A stretch of DNA of 64,000 nt from Azadirachta indica (GCA_022749755.1 CM040453.1:18919368-18983367); one strand, 5' to 3'. Counted from the stretch's first letter, positions 10,290 through 21,945 are shown. Numbers and translations: made by a program. Notes: generated by a model from the sequence alone, not told the origin.

Positions 10290-11532
10290 TTTAAAATAAA
10301 ATGCACTATAATGATCCTCACATAATGGTGAGTAACAAGACGAATGGCCCATCTCGAAACAAAGCCATTTTTCAAATCTATTTTGCATTTGACAATTTAG
10401 GCCCTGAAAATCATATATTTTCAACTTATCTATTTTCGAAAGAAAATGTACCACAATGATTCTGACACAATAGTGAGTAACAAGAAACTGGCCCGTTTTA
10501 AAATGAAATTGTTTTTCAAATCCAATTTGTGTTTGATAATATTAGTCTCGAAAATCGTACATTTTCAACTTCTTTGTTTTTTAAATGAAATTCACCGCAA
10601 TGATTCCCACAAGATGGTAAGTAACAAGACGTGTGGTCCGTCTTGAAATAAGTTCGTTTTTTAAATTTCTTTTGCGTTTGCCAATGCTAGCCCCAAAACT
10701 CATACATTTGCAACTTTTTTGCTTTCAAAACAAATTGTATCGCATTGATTCTCAAGCGACAGTGAGTAACAAGATAAGTGGTCTGTCTCGAAACAAAATT
10801 GCTTTTCAAGTTCGATTTATGTGTAGCAATTTTGACCCCAAAAAGCGTACATTTTTACATTCTTTGTTTTCTAAATAAAATGCACCGTAATGATTTTCTC
10901 ACAATGTTAAGTAACAATATGTGTGGCCATATCGAAACGAAGTTGATTTTCGAGTCAGATTTATTTTTAACAATATCGACCCTGAAAATTGTACATTTTC
11001 AATTTCTCCATTTTTGAAATAAAATTCACAGCAACAATTCCCACAAGATGGTAAGTAACATGATGTATGGGCCGTCTCGAAATGAATTCATTTTTTGAGT
11101 CTGTTTCGCATTTGACAATTCTGCCCCCAAAAATTGTGTATTTCAACTTCTCCGTTTTCAAAATAAAATGCAGTGTAATGATCCTCATGCTATGGTAAGT
11201 AACAAGACGTGTGGCCCATCTTGAAATAAAATTATTTTTTTGATCAGTTTCATATTTAACAATTCTGGCACCGAGTATCGTTCATTTTTAACTTCTCTGT
11301 TATCAAAATAAAATACACCACAACAATTCTCACGCGATGGTGAGTAACAAGATGTGTGGCCTATTTCAAAACGCAGTCGTTTTTCAAATCTGTTTCACAT
11401 TTGACAATTTAAACCCGAAAATTGTACATTTTTAACTTTTTTGTTTTCAAAATAAAATGCACTACAATGATCCTGACACGATATTGAGTAACAAGATAAT
11501 TGGCTTGTCTTGAAACAAAATTGCTTTTCAAT
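10290..11532 (+). repeat. Satellite segment 2 (best preserved, about 8.5 units)
   Basis: The most regular part of the array, with nine successive landmark starts 144-145 apart. It ends in GCTTTTCAAT where insertion B begins. Confidence 0.9.
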
Positions 11533-12894
11533 TGATAAGAATACAGAATGTCATATTTTCTCCTTTAATTTTTTAGTTCTTTATGCTTATTTAGTTCTTA
11601 AATGTACTCATTATTCTCATATTATGATTTAGGATGAAATGAAGATATTAATGCAAAATGAAGCCAATTGCAGGATTTTGGACAATTTCGACATCGATTT
11701 GTAATATGAGCATAACTTTCTCATCCAATCTCGAATTGAGATTATTTAACATGCTATAGAACATCAAGAAAAGGATCTACAACTTTCATGTTTTGCGTTT
11801 TGAGAGATTTTGGCTGCATCAAAGACGAATTTGGGCTTTAAGTTGCTATATCTGTGTGGTTGACGCCCTGAAATGTTCCTTGGCCCACAATTCTAGTACA
11901 CAGATTTAATGTGGTTTATTTTGTTTTTAATATTTTTCCTTAATTAGTCAGATTTAAATATTGTTATTTTAGGAGATTTGGTAGAATTCTAAGAGGTCAA
12001 TTAATGTGTATAAAAGGGAGGAGAAATCATGAGACGGAGCGCCCCTCTCTCTCTTTTCTTTTCTTTAATTTTTCTTTCGGGCTATCATCATGGCCCTGCG
12101 TGGTTAAACTTTAATAATTTGTCAAAGGAAACGGAAGCCTTGGAATTAATAAAATTGTGAGATTTAATTTGATTCTTATTGTTTAATTTATTCTTGAGTA
12201 ACGAATGTTCTTCTACACCTATTTTCATGATTGTCTCATTTAATTACTAGGAGGGCTAATAGGTTCGTTACAATCTACTTCTACGCCAAATATCAAATTT
12301 GTAACTGTTTGATTCCTCTGATTTGTGAAGCAATTAGGATTTAATGATTTGCTGCGTCAGAAATTATTAGATCTTAGGAAGAATGTTCAACTAAACTAAA
12401 TGCAACCGCTTGTGCTTACGTTATTTAGATTAATTGTCTCTCTAATTCTTAAAGCTGCTACTAAATTAAACCTTTGAGACTTTTCTTGGTTTATTTAATA
12501 CTTAAGGTTGATTAAATTGCTTATTTTCTAATTAACTACGACTAAGAAGAGATAGGCAAAATAGCTCTAACAGTGAATATTCAAAGTGTAAATTGATATA
12601 TTCTTAATATTGATGATCAGTTGTAAAATTCCGAAGGTGGATGTCGACTTATAAAATGTTTTGTTCTTTTGATTGATTTTAATATTTCAATTTGAATTGT
12701 TCATTAATTGTTTTCTTAAAACTGTTTTCTTTATATTCAAAACCACAACCACCACCCCCCCCCCAAAATCCTTGTTCACGTAGCCAAAAAATTAGGCTAG
12801 ATACTCTTCGTGGGAAAGATCCTTACTCGCACGACTAAATGTATCTTGTTTAAGAGTTTAAGTTTTATTTTTGGTTGCCTGCGATAGTATACCA
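11533..12894 (+). mobile_element. Probable solo LTR B inserted in the satellite
   Basis: About 1.36 kb starting TGATAAGAATACAG and ending GATAGTATACCA. It carries a TATA-like TGTATAAAAGGGAGG at about 12006 with a pyrimidine-rich stretch after it, as in an LTR promoter. Flanks are TCAAT and TCGAG, consistent with a decayed 5-bp target duplication. The satellite resumes in phase right after it. A C-rich run lies near 12752. No coding domain is seen. Confidence 0.55.
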
Positions 12895-13228
12895 TCGAGT
12901 CTGATTCGTGTTTGACAATATCAACCCCAAAAATTATACATTTTTAACTCTTTCGTTTTTAAAATAAAATTCACCATAACATTTCTCATAAGATGGTAAA
13001 TAACAAAATGTGTGGTCTGTCTCGAAATGAGTTCATTTTTCAAATTTTTTTCACGTTGATCCTCACGCAATAGTGAGTAACAAAACAAGTGATCTGTCTC
13101 AAAATGAAATTGCTTTTCGAGTTCGATTTGTGTATAGCAATTCTGGCCTCAAAAAACGTACATTCCTAAATTTTTCGTTTTCGAAATAAACTGTACCGTA
13201 ATGATCCTCATACAATGCTAAATAACAA
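12895..13228 (+). repeat. Satellite segment 3
   Basis: About 2.3 units. One junction near 13055 has lost part of a unit: the CACGTTGATCCTCACGC junction skips the TTTGACAATT part. Confidence 0.8.
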
Positions 13229-13850
13229 TATCTAGTAAGAAATACGACGTGAAGAATTAGTTCGGTGAACATCATTTAAGCAACCAGAGTCCAAGAAGAC
13301 TAATAAGAAAATGTCTGAAAATTATAGTATATTTGTGTAATTTTTAAAAATCTTAAAATGATGTAATCACTTACATCATACATGTACAACGTCATTGCTT
13401 ATATCATATACATATGATGTCATTGCTTACATTTTTATGTTTGAAATTTATAATTTTAAAAATCATAAAATTTGTATTTAATTTGTCAAATTGTTAAATA
13501 AGATCGTTGGCCTAACCTTTGACATTTTTCCTTTGTCTTTGCCTATAAAAGGCTTTCATTTTTGAAATAAAACAAGCAATTTGAGTGTTGAATTATTCCT
13601 TGCAAGTCTTTGTTCTTGAACTCTTCAAATTTAATTTCTTATGGCATTGAAAATATCCAAACTTATTACTTAGATTCTTAAGTGATTTCTTAAGGAATTC
13701 TTGGTGTGGCGTTTGAGTAATCATAGTCTTGTTTCTTATTTAGATAGGTATTGGGTTAAGACTTAATAAACTTGTATATTGAGAAAATTTTAAGGTTCAT
13801 TACTACATTCGGTATTGGATTTCGTCATATTATTGGCGAAGTTCATATCA
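13229..13850 (+). mobile_element. Ty3/gypsy LTR copy C1, 5'-truncated
   Basis: Plus-strand copy of the LTR family at 849-1520. It starts inside the LTR (around AATACGACGTGAAGAATTAG) and keeps the TATA-type TGCCTATAAAAGGC near 13540 and the proper end GTTCATATCA at 13850. The first ~200 bases of the LTR are missing. Confidence 0.65.
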
Positions 13851-13904
13851 GGTCCATCCTGAAACGAAGTTGCATTTCGAGTTTGATTCGTGTTTGGTAA
13901 TATC
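13851..13904 (+). repeat. Satellite sliver between two LTR copies
   Basis: Fifty-four bases (GGTCCATCCTGAAACGAAG ... GTTTGGTAATATC) that match the middle of the satellite unit. Confidence 0.8.
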
Positions 13905-14700
13905 TGATATAAACGAAGTTGAACAACCACGTAAATAAGAGGAAAAACTCACACATAAGGCTGGAGACACTCAATTACAGGATTTATATTATTTGCTAAG
14001 CGTGTCGAGTAGACTGATTACAAGAGATAGAGTCAAGACATTGCAAAATGCTTTAAATGGACTAATTAAAAAGATGTGTGATTTAAATGGAATTCAAGTT
14101 ACACGTCTTGAAGAATTACGCTCAGTGTACATCGTTTAAGTGTTCGGAGTCCAAGAAAATTACTATGAAAATGTTCAAAAATTATAATCCATTTATATAA
14201 TTTTAAAAATCATAATCCATTTATATAATTTTAAAAAATTTAAATGATGTAATCACTTACATCATACACGTATGATGCCATTGCTTACATTAAAATATGT
14301 ATAACATCATACATTTATGTAATATACCTATAACGTCATTGCTTATATCTTTATGTTTAAAGCTTGTATTTTTCAAAAGTTATAAAGTTTGTATTAGTTT
14401 ATCAAATTGTTAGGTAGGGTTTTTGGCCTAATTTTTGACATTTTTCTCTTTGTATTTGCCTATAAAAAGGCCTTCATTTCTGAAATGAATCAAACAATTT
14501 TGAGTGTTAAGTTATTCTTATAAGTTTTTGTTTTTGAACTCTTCAAGTTTAATTTCTTGTGACATTCAAAATAATCAAATTTATTATTTATATTCTTAAA
14601 TGTTTTCTTAAGGATTATTGGTGTGCATTTAAGTAATTATACTCTTGGTTCTTGTCTAAATTGGTATCGAGTCAAGACTCAATAAACTTGTATTTAGGGG
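13905..14700 (+). mobile_element. Ty3/gypsy LTR copy C2, 3'-truncated
   Basis: Begins TGATATAAACGAAG, the intact 5' end of the same family, with the AACCACGTAAATAAGAGG landmark and a TATA-type TGCCTATAAAAAGG at about 14458. It stops near TTGTATTTAGGGGA and lacks the last ~80 bases (compare 13770-13850). A 28-base stretch around 14185-14235 (ATAATCCATTTATATAATTT) is duplicated in tandem, a feature absent in C1. Confidence 0.65.
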
Positions 14701-14741
14701 AAATATACGAAACAGTCTAGAAAAAATATATAATTTTGCTA

Positions 14742-14783
14742 GATAAATTAATATTTCATCTTATATACAAATATTAATTTATC
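14742..14783. repeat. Perfect inverted repeat, 15-bp arms, 12-bp loop
   Basis: GATAAATTAATATTT at 14742-14756 is the exact reverse complement of AAATATTAATTTATC at 14769-14783. It lies exactly at the join between the truncated LTR C2 and the resuming satellite. Confidence 0.9.
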
Positions 14784-16078
14784 ACTCGTCTCGAAACAAA
14801 ATTGTTTTTTGAGATTGTTTCGTATTTCACAATTTCGGCACCGAAAATCATATATTTTTAACTTCTTCGTTTCTGAAATAAAATGTACTATAATGATCCT
14901 TATGCCATGCTAAGTAAGAAGACGTGTGGTTCATCTCGAAATGAAGTTATTTTTCAAGTATGTTTTACATTTGACAATTTTGGACCCAAAAATACTACAT
15001 TTTTAACTTTTTCATTTTCAAAATAAAATGCATCTTAATGATCCTCACACGATGGTGAAAAATAAATGTGTTTACCATCTCAAAATTAGGTCGTTTTTCG
15101 AATCCGTTTCACATTTGACAATTCCAACACCCAAAATCGTACATTTTCAACTTCCCTGTTTTTGAAATAAAATGCGCCGCATTGATTCTCACACTATAAT
15201 GAATAACAATGCAAGTGTCCCATCTCAAAACAAAATCCTTTTTCGAGTTCGATTTATGTTTGACAATATCGGCCTCAAAAATCATACATTTTCAACTTCT
15301 CTATTTTCGAAATAAAATGTATTATAACGATTCTCACACGATGGTGAGTAACAAGAAGTGTGATTGCTCTTTCAACAAGGTCATTTTTCAAGTTCGTTTC
15401 ACATTTGATAATTCTGTCACCAAAAATTGTATATTTTCAACTTCTCCGTTTTCAAAATAAAATGTCAAGCAATAGTGAGTAAGAAGACAAATGGCCTGTC
15501 TTGAAACGAAATTATTTTTCAAGTCTGCTTCATGTTTGATAATATTGGTCCCGAAAATCCTACATTTTCAACTTCTATAGTTTCGAAATGAAATTCACCG
15601 CAATAATTCTCACGCGATTATGAGTAATAAGGAGTGTGGCCCATCTGGAAATGAAATAGTTTTTAGAGTTCGTTTCGCATTTGACAACTCTGGCCTTGAA
15701 AATTATACATTTTTAAATTCTCTATTTTCGAAATAAAATATACCATAATGATCCTCACGCGATGATGAATAATCAGACGTACAGTCCGTCTCAAAACAAA
15801 GTCGTTTTTCTAGTCTGTTTCGCGCTTGACAATTTCGACCCCAAAAATTATACATTTTTTTAGCTTCTTCGTTTTTAAAATAAAATCCACCATAACGATC
15901 ATCTCGTGATGATGAGTAACAAAATGTATGGCTCGTTTTGAAACGAAATCGTTTTTCAAATGTAGCCCCGAAAATCGTACATTTTTAACTTTTGCGTTTT
16001 CGAAATAAAATACATTGCAATGATCCTCATACGATACGAGTAACAAGATAAGTGGGCCATCTCAAAACGAAATCATTT
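14784..16078 (+). repeat. Satellite segment 4 (about 9 units)
   Basis: Landmark starts at 14893, 15038, 15182, 15327, 15603, 15748, 15895 and 16020. One unit near 15465 lost its ATGATCC part, and the last spacing is short (125). The array ends in AAACGAAATCATTTTA before a pyrimidine-rich stretch. Confidence 0.85.
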
Positions 16079-16589
16079 TATTTTCTTTTTCTTCCCTTTA
16101 TTTTATAAAACCATGTATTAAACGTATAAAAAATATTTTAAAAGCGTCAAGAGGTATCTTTTCTTTTTCTTCCTTTTATTTTATATTAAAACCACATACT
16201 AATATAAATTTTATAACTCTCCTAACTTAATTTTTTTCGCTTTTTATTTGAGAAAAATTTTCAAAATTTTAGTACTTAATAAATTAATCAGTTCTCATGG
16301 AAACGATACTTCATTGATCATATATTACTTATTAGCGATAAAGTACACTTGCATTTATGAAAATCCACCACAATACAAACAAACAAATCATGAAGAAATT
16401 TTTCAAGCCATATAATCACATATTTATAGTTAAACTAGATGAACTTAAAAAGCTTTGAAATCCATGGACTTCAACTCATTTTAAATCCAAAATCAGAAGA
16501 AACTTACATATATCAGACACGTGCCATCTTTAATATTTTACTTAAAAGTAATAAAAGCTAACTTTACTTAAGGTAAAGACTAACACTGA
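16079..16589. other. AT-rich spacer, no gene seen
   Basis: Contains a near-duplicated block (TTTTCTTTTTCTTCC...TTTATTTTATA at about 16080 and again at about 16158). Nothing coding is visible. Confidence 0.4.
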
Positions 16590-16730
16590 AAGTCAAAGGA
16601 TAATAAAGAAAAAAGCACAAATAATAATAAAAAGAATAATAACACTAAGGTCCAAAGTCTCCTATATGTCTTTTTTCTTTACAATAATTAACATGCCTTC
16701 TCTTAATTTTGCTTAACTTTATTTAAGATA
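16590..16730 (+). repeat. Dispersed repeat, copy 1 (see 27530-27660)
   Basis: GTCAAAGGATAATAAAGAAA ... AAAGTCTCCTATATGTCTTTTTTC closely matches 27530-27660 in the same orientation. It borders copy A of pararetrovirus II here and copy B there. Confidence 0.6.
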
Positions 16731-16849
16731 TTAAAACTGTCAGCAAAATCTGAAACCTTTGCGTGTCAATTGTCTTCATCCATCTTTTAGTACACCTGAG
16801 ATTGGTGCCATTTCTTTAACGGTGAAATAAATCTCCTTTTGTCATCTTG

Positions 16850-18479
16850 ATCTATTACGGAACCAATTTTAGCAATTCTTTTGTCTCTTGCTACAAGTCT
16901 TGAGTATCTAAATTTTCTGGCTTGAACCTGTCAAGGAAAACTTGCGACTATTCATTATTCTGCTTAAAGAACTGGCTATTCATTGAAGCATAATCCTTTG
17001 GAATGATTATGATAATACCATTATAAATGAATTTCAAATAACCATCTTCAACTAATTGCTCTAATTTCTTCCTAACCATCACAAAGTTGAAATATGTACT
17101 GATTATACCAATCCCTAAGGTAGAACGACCTGAGTTTCTTCAAACATTCTTCGCCAATTAAGAAATTTTCTTCAACGAACCTACCATTGTACCGTAGTTC
17201 TACTGTAAGAAATTCCCAAATCTGTAAAGGCAAAACATCATCACTATCTTAGATTTATAGAAGTGATACAACATATGAAGTGATTAATCCTTTTGTCATT
17301 GTAGCAGTGATATAGCATATGAAGTAATTAATCCTTTTGTCAGTACGCACAAAACTTGCTTAACCACGTCTGATAACTTAGGATGTATTAATGCTTCCTA
17401 TACCTCAAGTTCAAGTAAATCAACCTAACCTCTTATCACCAGCTCAAAGCATAAACCCGATGAGAAAACTTGCCATGGGATGAATAAATCAATCAGATTA
17501 TTTAAATAAATCATCATTGTCTTAGTAACAAGTGATGAATTCTCCAATCCATAATCTTCTAATTACTTGTTCAAGGTTTTAAAGCATATAATTTTTTTTG
17601 TAATTTGCTTTATAAGATATTTGTCTGCCATTACCATCCATCATTACTGTCCAGTCTTGAAGATAAGAAGCAGCCTTTTCTTCTTCTTTTATCCTTTAAA
17701 GTTGACTTTGTCCTCTTCAAGCCACACGATTCTATCCACTAACTTATACAAGAGTTCTTTCATTTCAAAATACCCTTTTCCTAATATCAATGCAACTTGA
17801 TACTGGCTTCCGATTCTTCCCTAAGTTGGCAACTTTGAAAGGTTACTCTAAAATTATCATGAAATTCCATTGGTTCAAATGCTTGATCCAATTTTCTTTT
17901 AACATCATCTACCGATGCTTCCGAAGAATTCCTTTATAAATCATTAGAAATTTTTTATTCTTAACCAAAAGAAACTTCTTTCAAAATTTCTTTTTCTTCA
18001 AAAGAAATAATATTCTTCTTTCCCGTAAAACTTTTCTACGTTTTCTTAGCAATTTCTTTGCCTTTGCTTTTAGGACATTCACATTGAACATATCTCAAAT
18101 GTTTACAATTTTAGAAAATGCCTGAATTTTTCCAGAGTTTTTTGCTTTTCTTCCTTTTCTTTTGGTCTCCTGTCATCGAACCAATTTTAATGGATGCTCA
18201 ACACTCTATTGATTTCCTTTTTCAACTTCTCGAGGTCTTACAGCTGCTTGAGCTTTCAAGGAATAGTCTCTTCTCAAGTGTCCGATCTTATGACGTTTTA
18301 AACATGAGAAAAGACTTTCAATTTTCTTGTCTATTTTGGCTGACAAGAGCTAAATTATCTTTAGGTATAAAAAGAAAATCAGCAGTAAGATTAGATTTAC
18401 TAGATATAAATTCAAATTTGATTCTATATTCTGTAAACCAAACTTGCCATTTAATCAATCTACATTATTATCCTTTAAG
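16850..18479 (-). pseudogene. Pararetrovirus II copy A: region downstream of RNase H (broken)
   Basis: On the minus strand this follows the RNase H C-terminus and the decayed knuckle LKRHKIGHLRRD near 18300. Copy B has the same place with more Cys kept (CSKCHKIGYLRKDC). A Lys/Glu/Phe-rich stretch (17930-18080) and a segment reading MVRKKLEQLVEDGYLKFIYN near 17060 follow. Copy B keeps the same blocks in the same order at 30940-32200. I cannot assign a function to the part past the knuckle. Confidence 0.45.
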
Positions 18480-18484
18480 TTCAG

Positions 18485-19863
18485 TGCTACAACTTAAAGG
18501 TTGTAACTCTCAAGTGTAGGTTCTTTTAAGTAATAAGGTTCGGAAGTCCGAGTGTCGGTCCACAGGGAATACATTATATTAAGTCTACAAGTCCAAAAGT
18601 CTAAATATTACAAGTCCAAATATTCAAATATTATAAGAAATGGAATGAATTTGCTTATTGTCAAATTTAAATTCAATATTATTATATATTAGGACATTAG
18701 GGATCCATTTTAATGATTTGTATAAAATTTATTCTTGATCTTTTTTTTTAAAAGAAAAACATAATTAAAAATTAAAAGAAGTGATCTTAATTAGATGATG
18801 AAAAAAAACATTTAAGTACAAAGAAATCAAAAGACTTACCTTTTAGTTGATGATGAAAAACTATAAGTTGCCTGACTCTTGATATGTAGAAAACATTCAA
18901 ACATTTAATGTATCATTTGTTAACAATGAATTAAGGTTTCTAACAATTCAAAATCACTTGCAAAATATAGTACTCAATCAATAAAAAGATTGACAATAAA
19001 GAACAAAACAAAGGATTAAAAAACAAAACTATAAAATCATCAAAAATTCACCCTTAACCTTAATTACGAAATTAGAGATACATCATTTAATTGAAATTTA
19101 AATTACAAAAAGAAAACATAAATGGTACAAAAAATTCTCCCTCCCTCCTCACTTCCACATCTTCCTTTATATAGGTAAAACAAAAGACATTTCACATGTG
19201 TGAACATAATTTTGTCAATTTCCAATTAATCACGCTCTACCAACTTCTAACATATTTTTGACCAAGAAAACTACCGAATTTTATAAAATAGCCTTCTTCA
19301 AACTTGTAAGTGGATGACTCATCTTTCTAATGGTTCATATCTCACCCTTATTGCTATGTTCAAGTCGCATTTCTCCACCGCCCTTCTAGAATGATAGCTC
19401 TTTTTGGTAGCCGACCAGTTGAATTTTGAGAAAGTGTAAAACTTAAAAGATTTAGATCCCTTTCTCAGCTTTCTATATCACCCAACCATATAATTTTTTG
19501 TTACGTATTTAAGGGGATACGGCTCAAATACATAAGCATGTTGGGCTGGTTCAAAGATGCGCTTGAGTTCTGTTGAAGCCCAATTTCGTCCCATTAATTG
19601 CTCGAACTGGTCCAACCTTTAGCTTACAAAGTTGTGAAATGATGAGTTTATATTTGTCCAGCCCAAGAATCGTATCAATTGATGATTTGAATTGAAAGAT
19701 ACGCTCATTATACGAAACCTGCGCAAAACTGACTATTTAGTCCAATTCATGTTTTACAATTCAATATAAAGGAATATGCTTCATTATTGGGGAATAGAAG
19801 GACATTATTAAGTATAAATCATAATATTTCTCTTAATAAACCTACACTTTTAAACATTCATCA
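18485..19863 (-). mobile_element. Solo LTR (family S), in the RNase H of copy A
   Basis: The plus strand reads TGCTACAACTT ... ACATTCATCA, 1379 bp, and matches 29392-30802 along its whole length. Flanks TTCAG (18480-18484) and TTCAA (19864-19868) form a 5-bp target duplication with one mismatch. No internal coding DNA is present. The ending region on the minus strand (CCTGTGGACCGACACTCGGA) is typical of plant LTR ends. Confidence 0.75.
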
Positions 19864-19869
19864 TTCAAA

Positions 19870-20300
19870 TTCATAAAATTTTGTAAATATTTAGAATTTA
19901 TTTATAAAGTAAATTACTGACTAATAACAAATAGTTTGAATTTATTGATAAAATTTTTAGCAACCAAAACTTCCTTTTCATGTATAGGGATAAATTATTT
20001 TTGTTGCTAAAAATCTACTCGATGCATCTCTAGCTATTCACTCAATACCATTCACTCCTTTTGCCTTTAACACTTATCCATAATATAGATGAAAAGGGTC
20101 ACTTTCGACAATTAAGGATTCATCATCCTCAGGTGTCCTAAGTGGTTTCAAGGTTTTAAAGAGATCTTTTGTTTTCAAGATACATTCTGTGTCTTTCGAA
20201 GTCCATTCCCAAGGAACTTTCTTACTAACCTTTTTTGTGAGACCATATATAACTTCTACGAGATTTGGAACATATTCTCTCATATAATTAGCTACATCGG
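19870..20300 (-). pseudogene. Pararetrovirus II copy A: RT connection and RNase H
   Basis: On the minus strand an open stretch from 20283 to 20074 (MREYVPNLVEVIYGLTKK ... LIVESDPFHLYYG) spans the RT-RNase H connection and reaches the first catalytic Asp in VESDPF. Decayed frames to 19870 continue the RNase H and stop at the solo LTR. RNase H resumes beyond the LTR at 18479. Confidence 0.55.
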
Positions 20301-20393
20301 GAAATTGCTATAAATGTTTTCTATCCTTAAGAACATTAGGAACTTTCAATAATTTCTTTGAGATATATTCTTCAAGTTGAATTCTACCTTTAC

Positions 20394-20774
20394 CTATCCA
20401 ACACCTAAAAATTTTACCTTAATTTGAAACCATTGTATCTTTCTCTCAGATAGAATCAGTCTTGCAGTTATAAATTCTTCTATCACCTTTTCTAGATGAT
20501 AGACATGATCTTCTAATATTTTCCTAAACACTCGAACATCATTTACATAGACTGCACAAAAAGATGACAAGTCTGAAAATACCTTATCCATCTTTCTTTG
20601 GAATATCAACGGTGCCTGTTTTAAACCAAACGGCATAGCTATCCATTCGAACAAAACCTTCGGGCAAGTAAACACTGTCAAATGCATACATTCTTCTTTC
20701 ATTTGAATATGCCAGAATCTTGACTTCAGATTGAATTTAGAGAAATATTTTTCATACCTTGTCTTATTTATCAA
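20394..20774 (-). pseudogene. Pararetrovirus II copy A: reverse transcriptase, palm
   Basis: A 126-codon open stretch with KYFSKFNLKSRFWHIQMK, FEWIAMPFGLKQAP and FQRKMDKVF. The catalytic box reads VYVNDV, so the first Asp of YxDD has become Asn and activity would be lost even if the frame were whole. It ends KVKFLGVG. The N-terminal part is displaced to 21683-21912 by a Ty3 insertion. Confidence 0.7.
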
Positions 20775-20776
20775 GG

Positions 20777-21682
20777 CTTATTTTAATGGAGATTGAGACG
20801 TTAGCCAAATGTTTTAAGCTAACACTTTCAAATATTTCAAGATCATTTACAAGGAATCGGTGGTGCAATGATTAGGGTAAGGATAAAGAGGATAAAAGAG
20901 GCTTTATAAGACTTAATTATGGAAGTGCATGACAAAGAAACTATTCTACAAGATTCTAAGGCTATTCTAAAAGTTTCTAAAGCCTCACAAAAAATAATCA
21001 CTTACCTTTATGTGCAAGAAGAAAAATAGTCCTGTGCTACTAATTCTTATTGACACATGGATAATTTGGGTTTTTAAAGAATCTTTATTCTGTACAAAAT
21101 TAATTTCCTATTTTGTTTAGAATTGTTATTTTAATGTTTGTTAATTAGAATAGAACTATATTTTTTCTCTTTAATTTAAGATTTCTATTAAGTTGGAATT
21201 TTCTATTCCTACTTAATTTTAGATTTCTATTTTTATTTTATTTAGAATTTATATTACCTTATTTATATGGGGTTAACATTATGTTAGAATTCAGAACATT
21301 GGTTTTCAATATTGTTTTCAATGAGAAATAAATTATTTCTTTAATTCTTTTAAGAACTTATGAACTTATCAAGAATTATATTCTTATGGCGTTCAATAAC
21401 TACACTTATTATCTTAATTTTTTAGTAGTTCTTAAGATTCATGGTGGGGCGTCTTCAAACAATTGTAGTTCTTGATTCTTATCTTTTTAGATAACGAGTC
21501 AAGACTCAACAAACTTGCGTTTTGAAAATCTTAAGGTTCCTTATTACATTTGGTGTCGAGTTTCTGTCACATTATTAACAAGGTTTATTATCACATTGAT
21601 TTTGGGTTTTGTCACATTGTTGGCAAGGTTCAACATCACGTTTAGTATTAGGTTTGGTCATGTTGTTAGCAGGTTCACATCA
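20777..21682 (+). mobile_element. Ty3/gypsy tail plus 3' LTR inserted in the RT of copy A
   Basis: Plus strand: a polyprotein tail (IRVRIKRIKEAL, then LIMEVHDKETIL and ITYLYVQEEK, stop 21030) and then an LTR from about 21051 (TGACACATGG) to 21682 (GTTCACATCA). The tail and LTR start match the minus-strand relic at 6100-6560. It splits the RT frame between the residues encoded at 21683 and 20774; copy B lacks it, so it arrived after the two copies separated. The 5' side is truncated and no target duplication is seen. Confidence 0.65.
21545..21682 (+). repeat. Three tandem ~46-bp repeats at the LTR end
   Basis: The motif TTTNGTCACATTNTTNNCAAGGTT recurs three times (about 21548, 21596 and 21645), each followed by a CACAT/CATCA-type end. 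Related LTRs at 13850 and 849 have only one copy. Confidence 0.55.
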
Positions 21683-21945
21683 GATTTGTTTGGAATTTTA
21701 TAAGCATCGTCTATAGTTTTGTTATTTAGTTGCCTATAATCAATTACAAGTTTAATTTTACTACGTTCTCTTTCTACCCCATTCATTACCATGAACACAG
21801 GCAAAAAATAAAAACTAAAGTTAGGCCTTATCAACTTCTTTTCAAGAAGTTTGACTATTTGCTTACTAAATTCCCCCTCTATATCAAGAGTATAAGAAAG
21901 AGATTTTGTCACAGTAAGATCATCTTTCCCTTTTAGCTTTAATTC
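21683..21945 (-). pseudogene. Pararetrovirus II copy A: reverse transcriptase, N-terminal part
   Basis: The minus-strand frame includes FSKQIVKLLEKKLIRPNFSF, FMVMNGVERERSK and LVIDYRQLNNKTIDDAYKIP, the fingers region that precedes FSKF in caulimovirid RTs. It breaks off at 21683, where the Ty3 insertion starts. Confidence 0.65.

Larger units (their letters stand above)
8545..16078 (+). repeat. Tandem satellite, about 145 bp unit, split by LTR insertions
   Basis: The same degenerate unit recurs in one orientation. Landmarks per unit: AAATAAAATGCACC, ATGATCCTCACACGATGGTG, AGTAACAAGAC, GTCTCGAAACGAA, TTTGACAATTT, and AAAATCGTACATTTTCAACTT. Starts of the ATGATCC landmark lie at 10311, 10456, 10600, 10745, 10890, 11034, 11178, 11323 and 11467, a period of 144-145. 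Satellite segments are 8545-8976, 10290-11532, 12895-13228, 13851-13904 and 14784-16078, about 3.4 kb or 23 units in all. The gaps are LTR-like insertions. Small open frames inside are chance products; no gene is supported. Confidence 0.9.

Noticed and set aside
10209..11188. Several overlapping open frames of 66-81 codons on both strands
   Set aside because: They fall inside satellite units and recur with the repeat period; they have no domain and differ in frame from unit to unit.
8545..16078. Regularly spaced repeats that could suggest a CRISPR array
   Set aside because: The whole ~145-bp unit repeats with drift; there are no unique spacers of 30-40 bases between short identical repeats, and the DNA is eukaryotic.
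18118..18519. Plus-strand open frame of 133 codons
   Set aside because: It runs antisense through the post-RNase H part of copy A and into the solo LTR; no domain seen.
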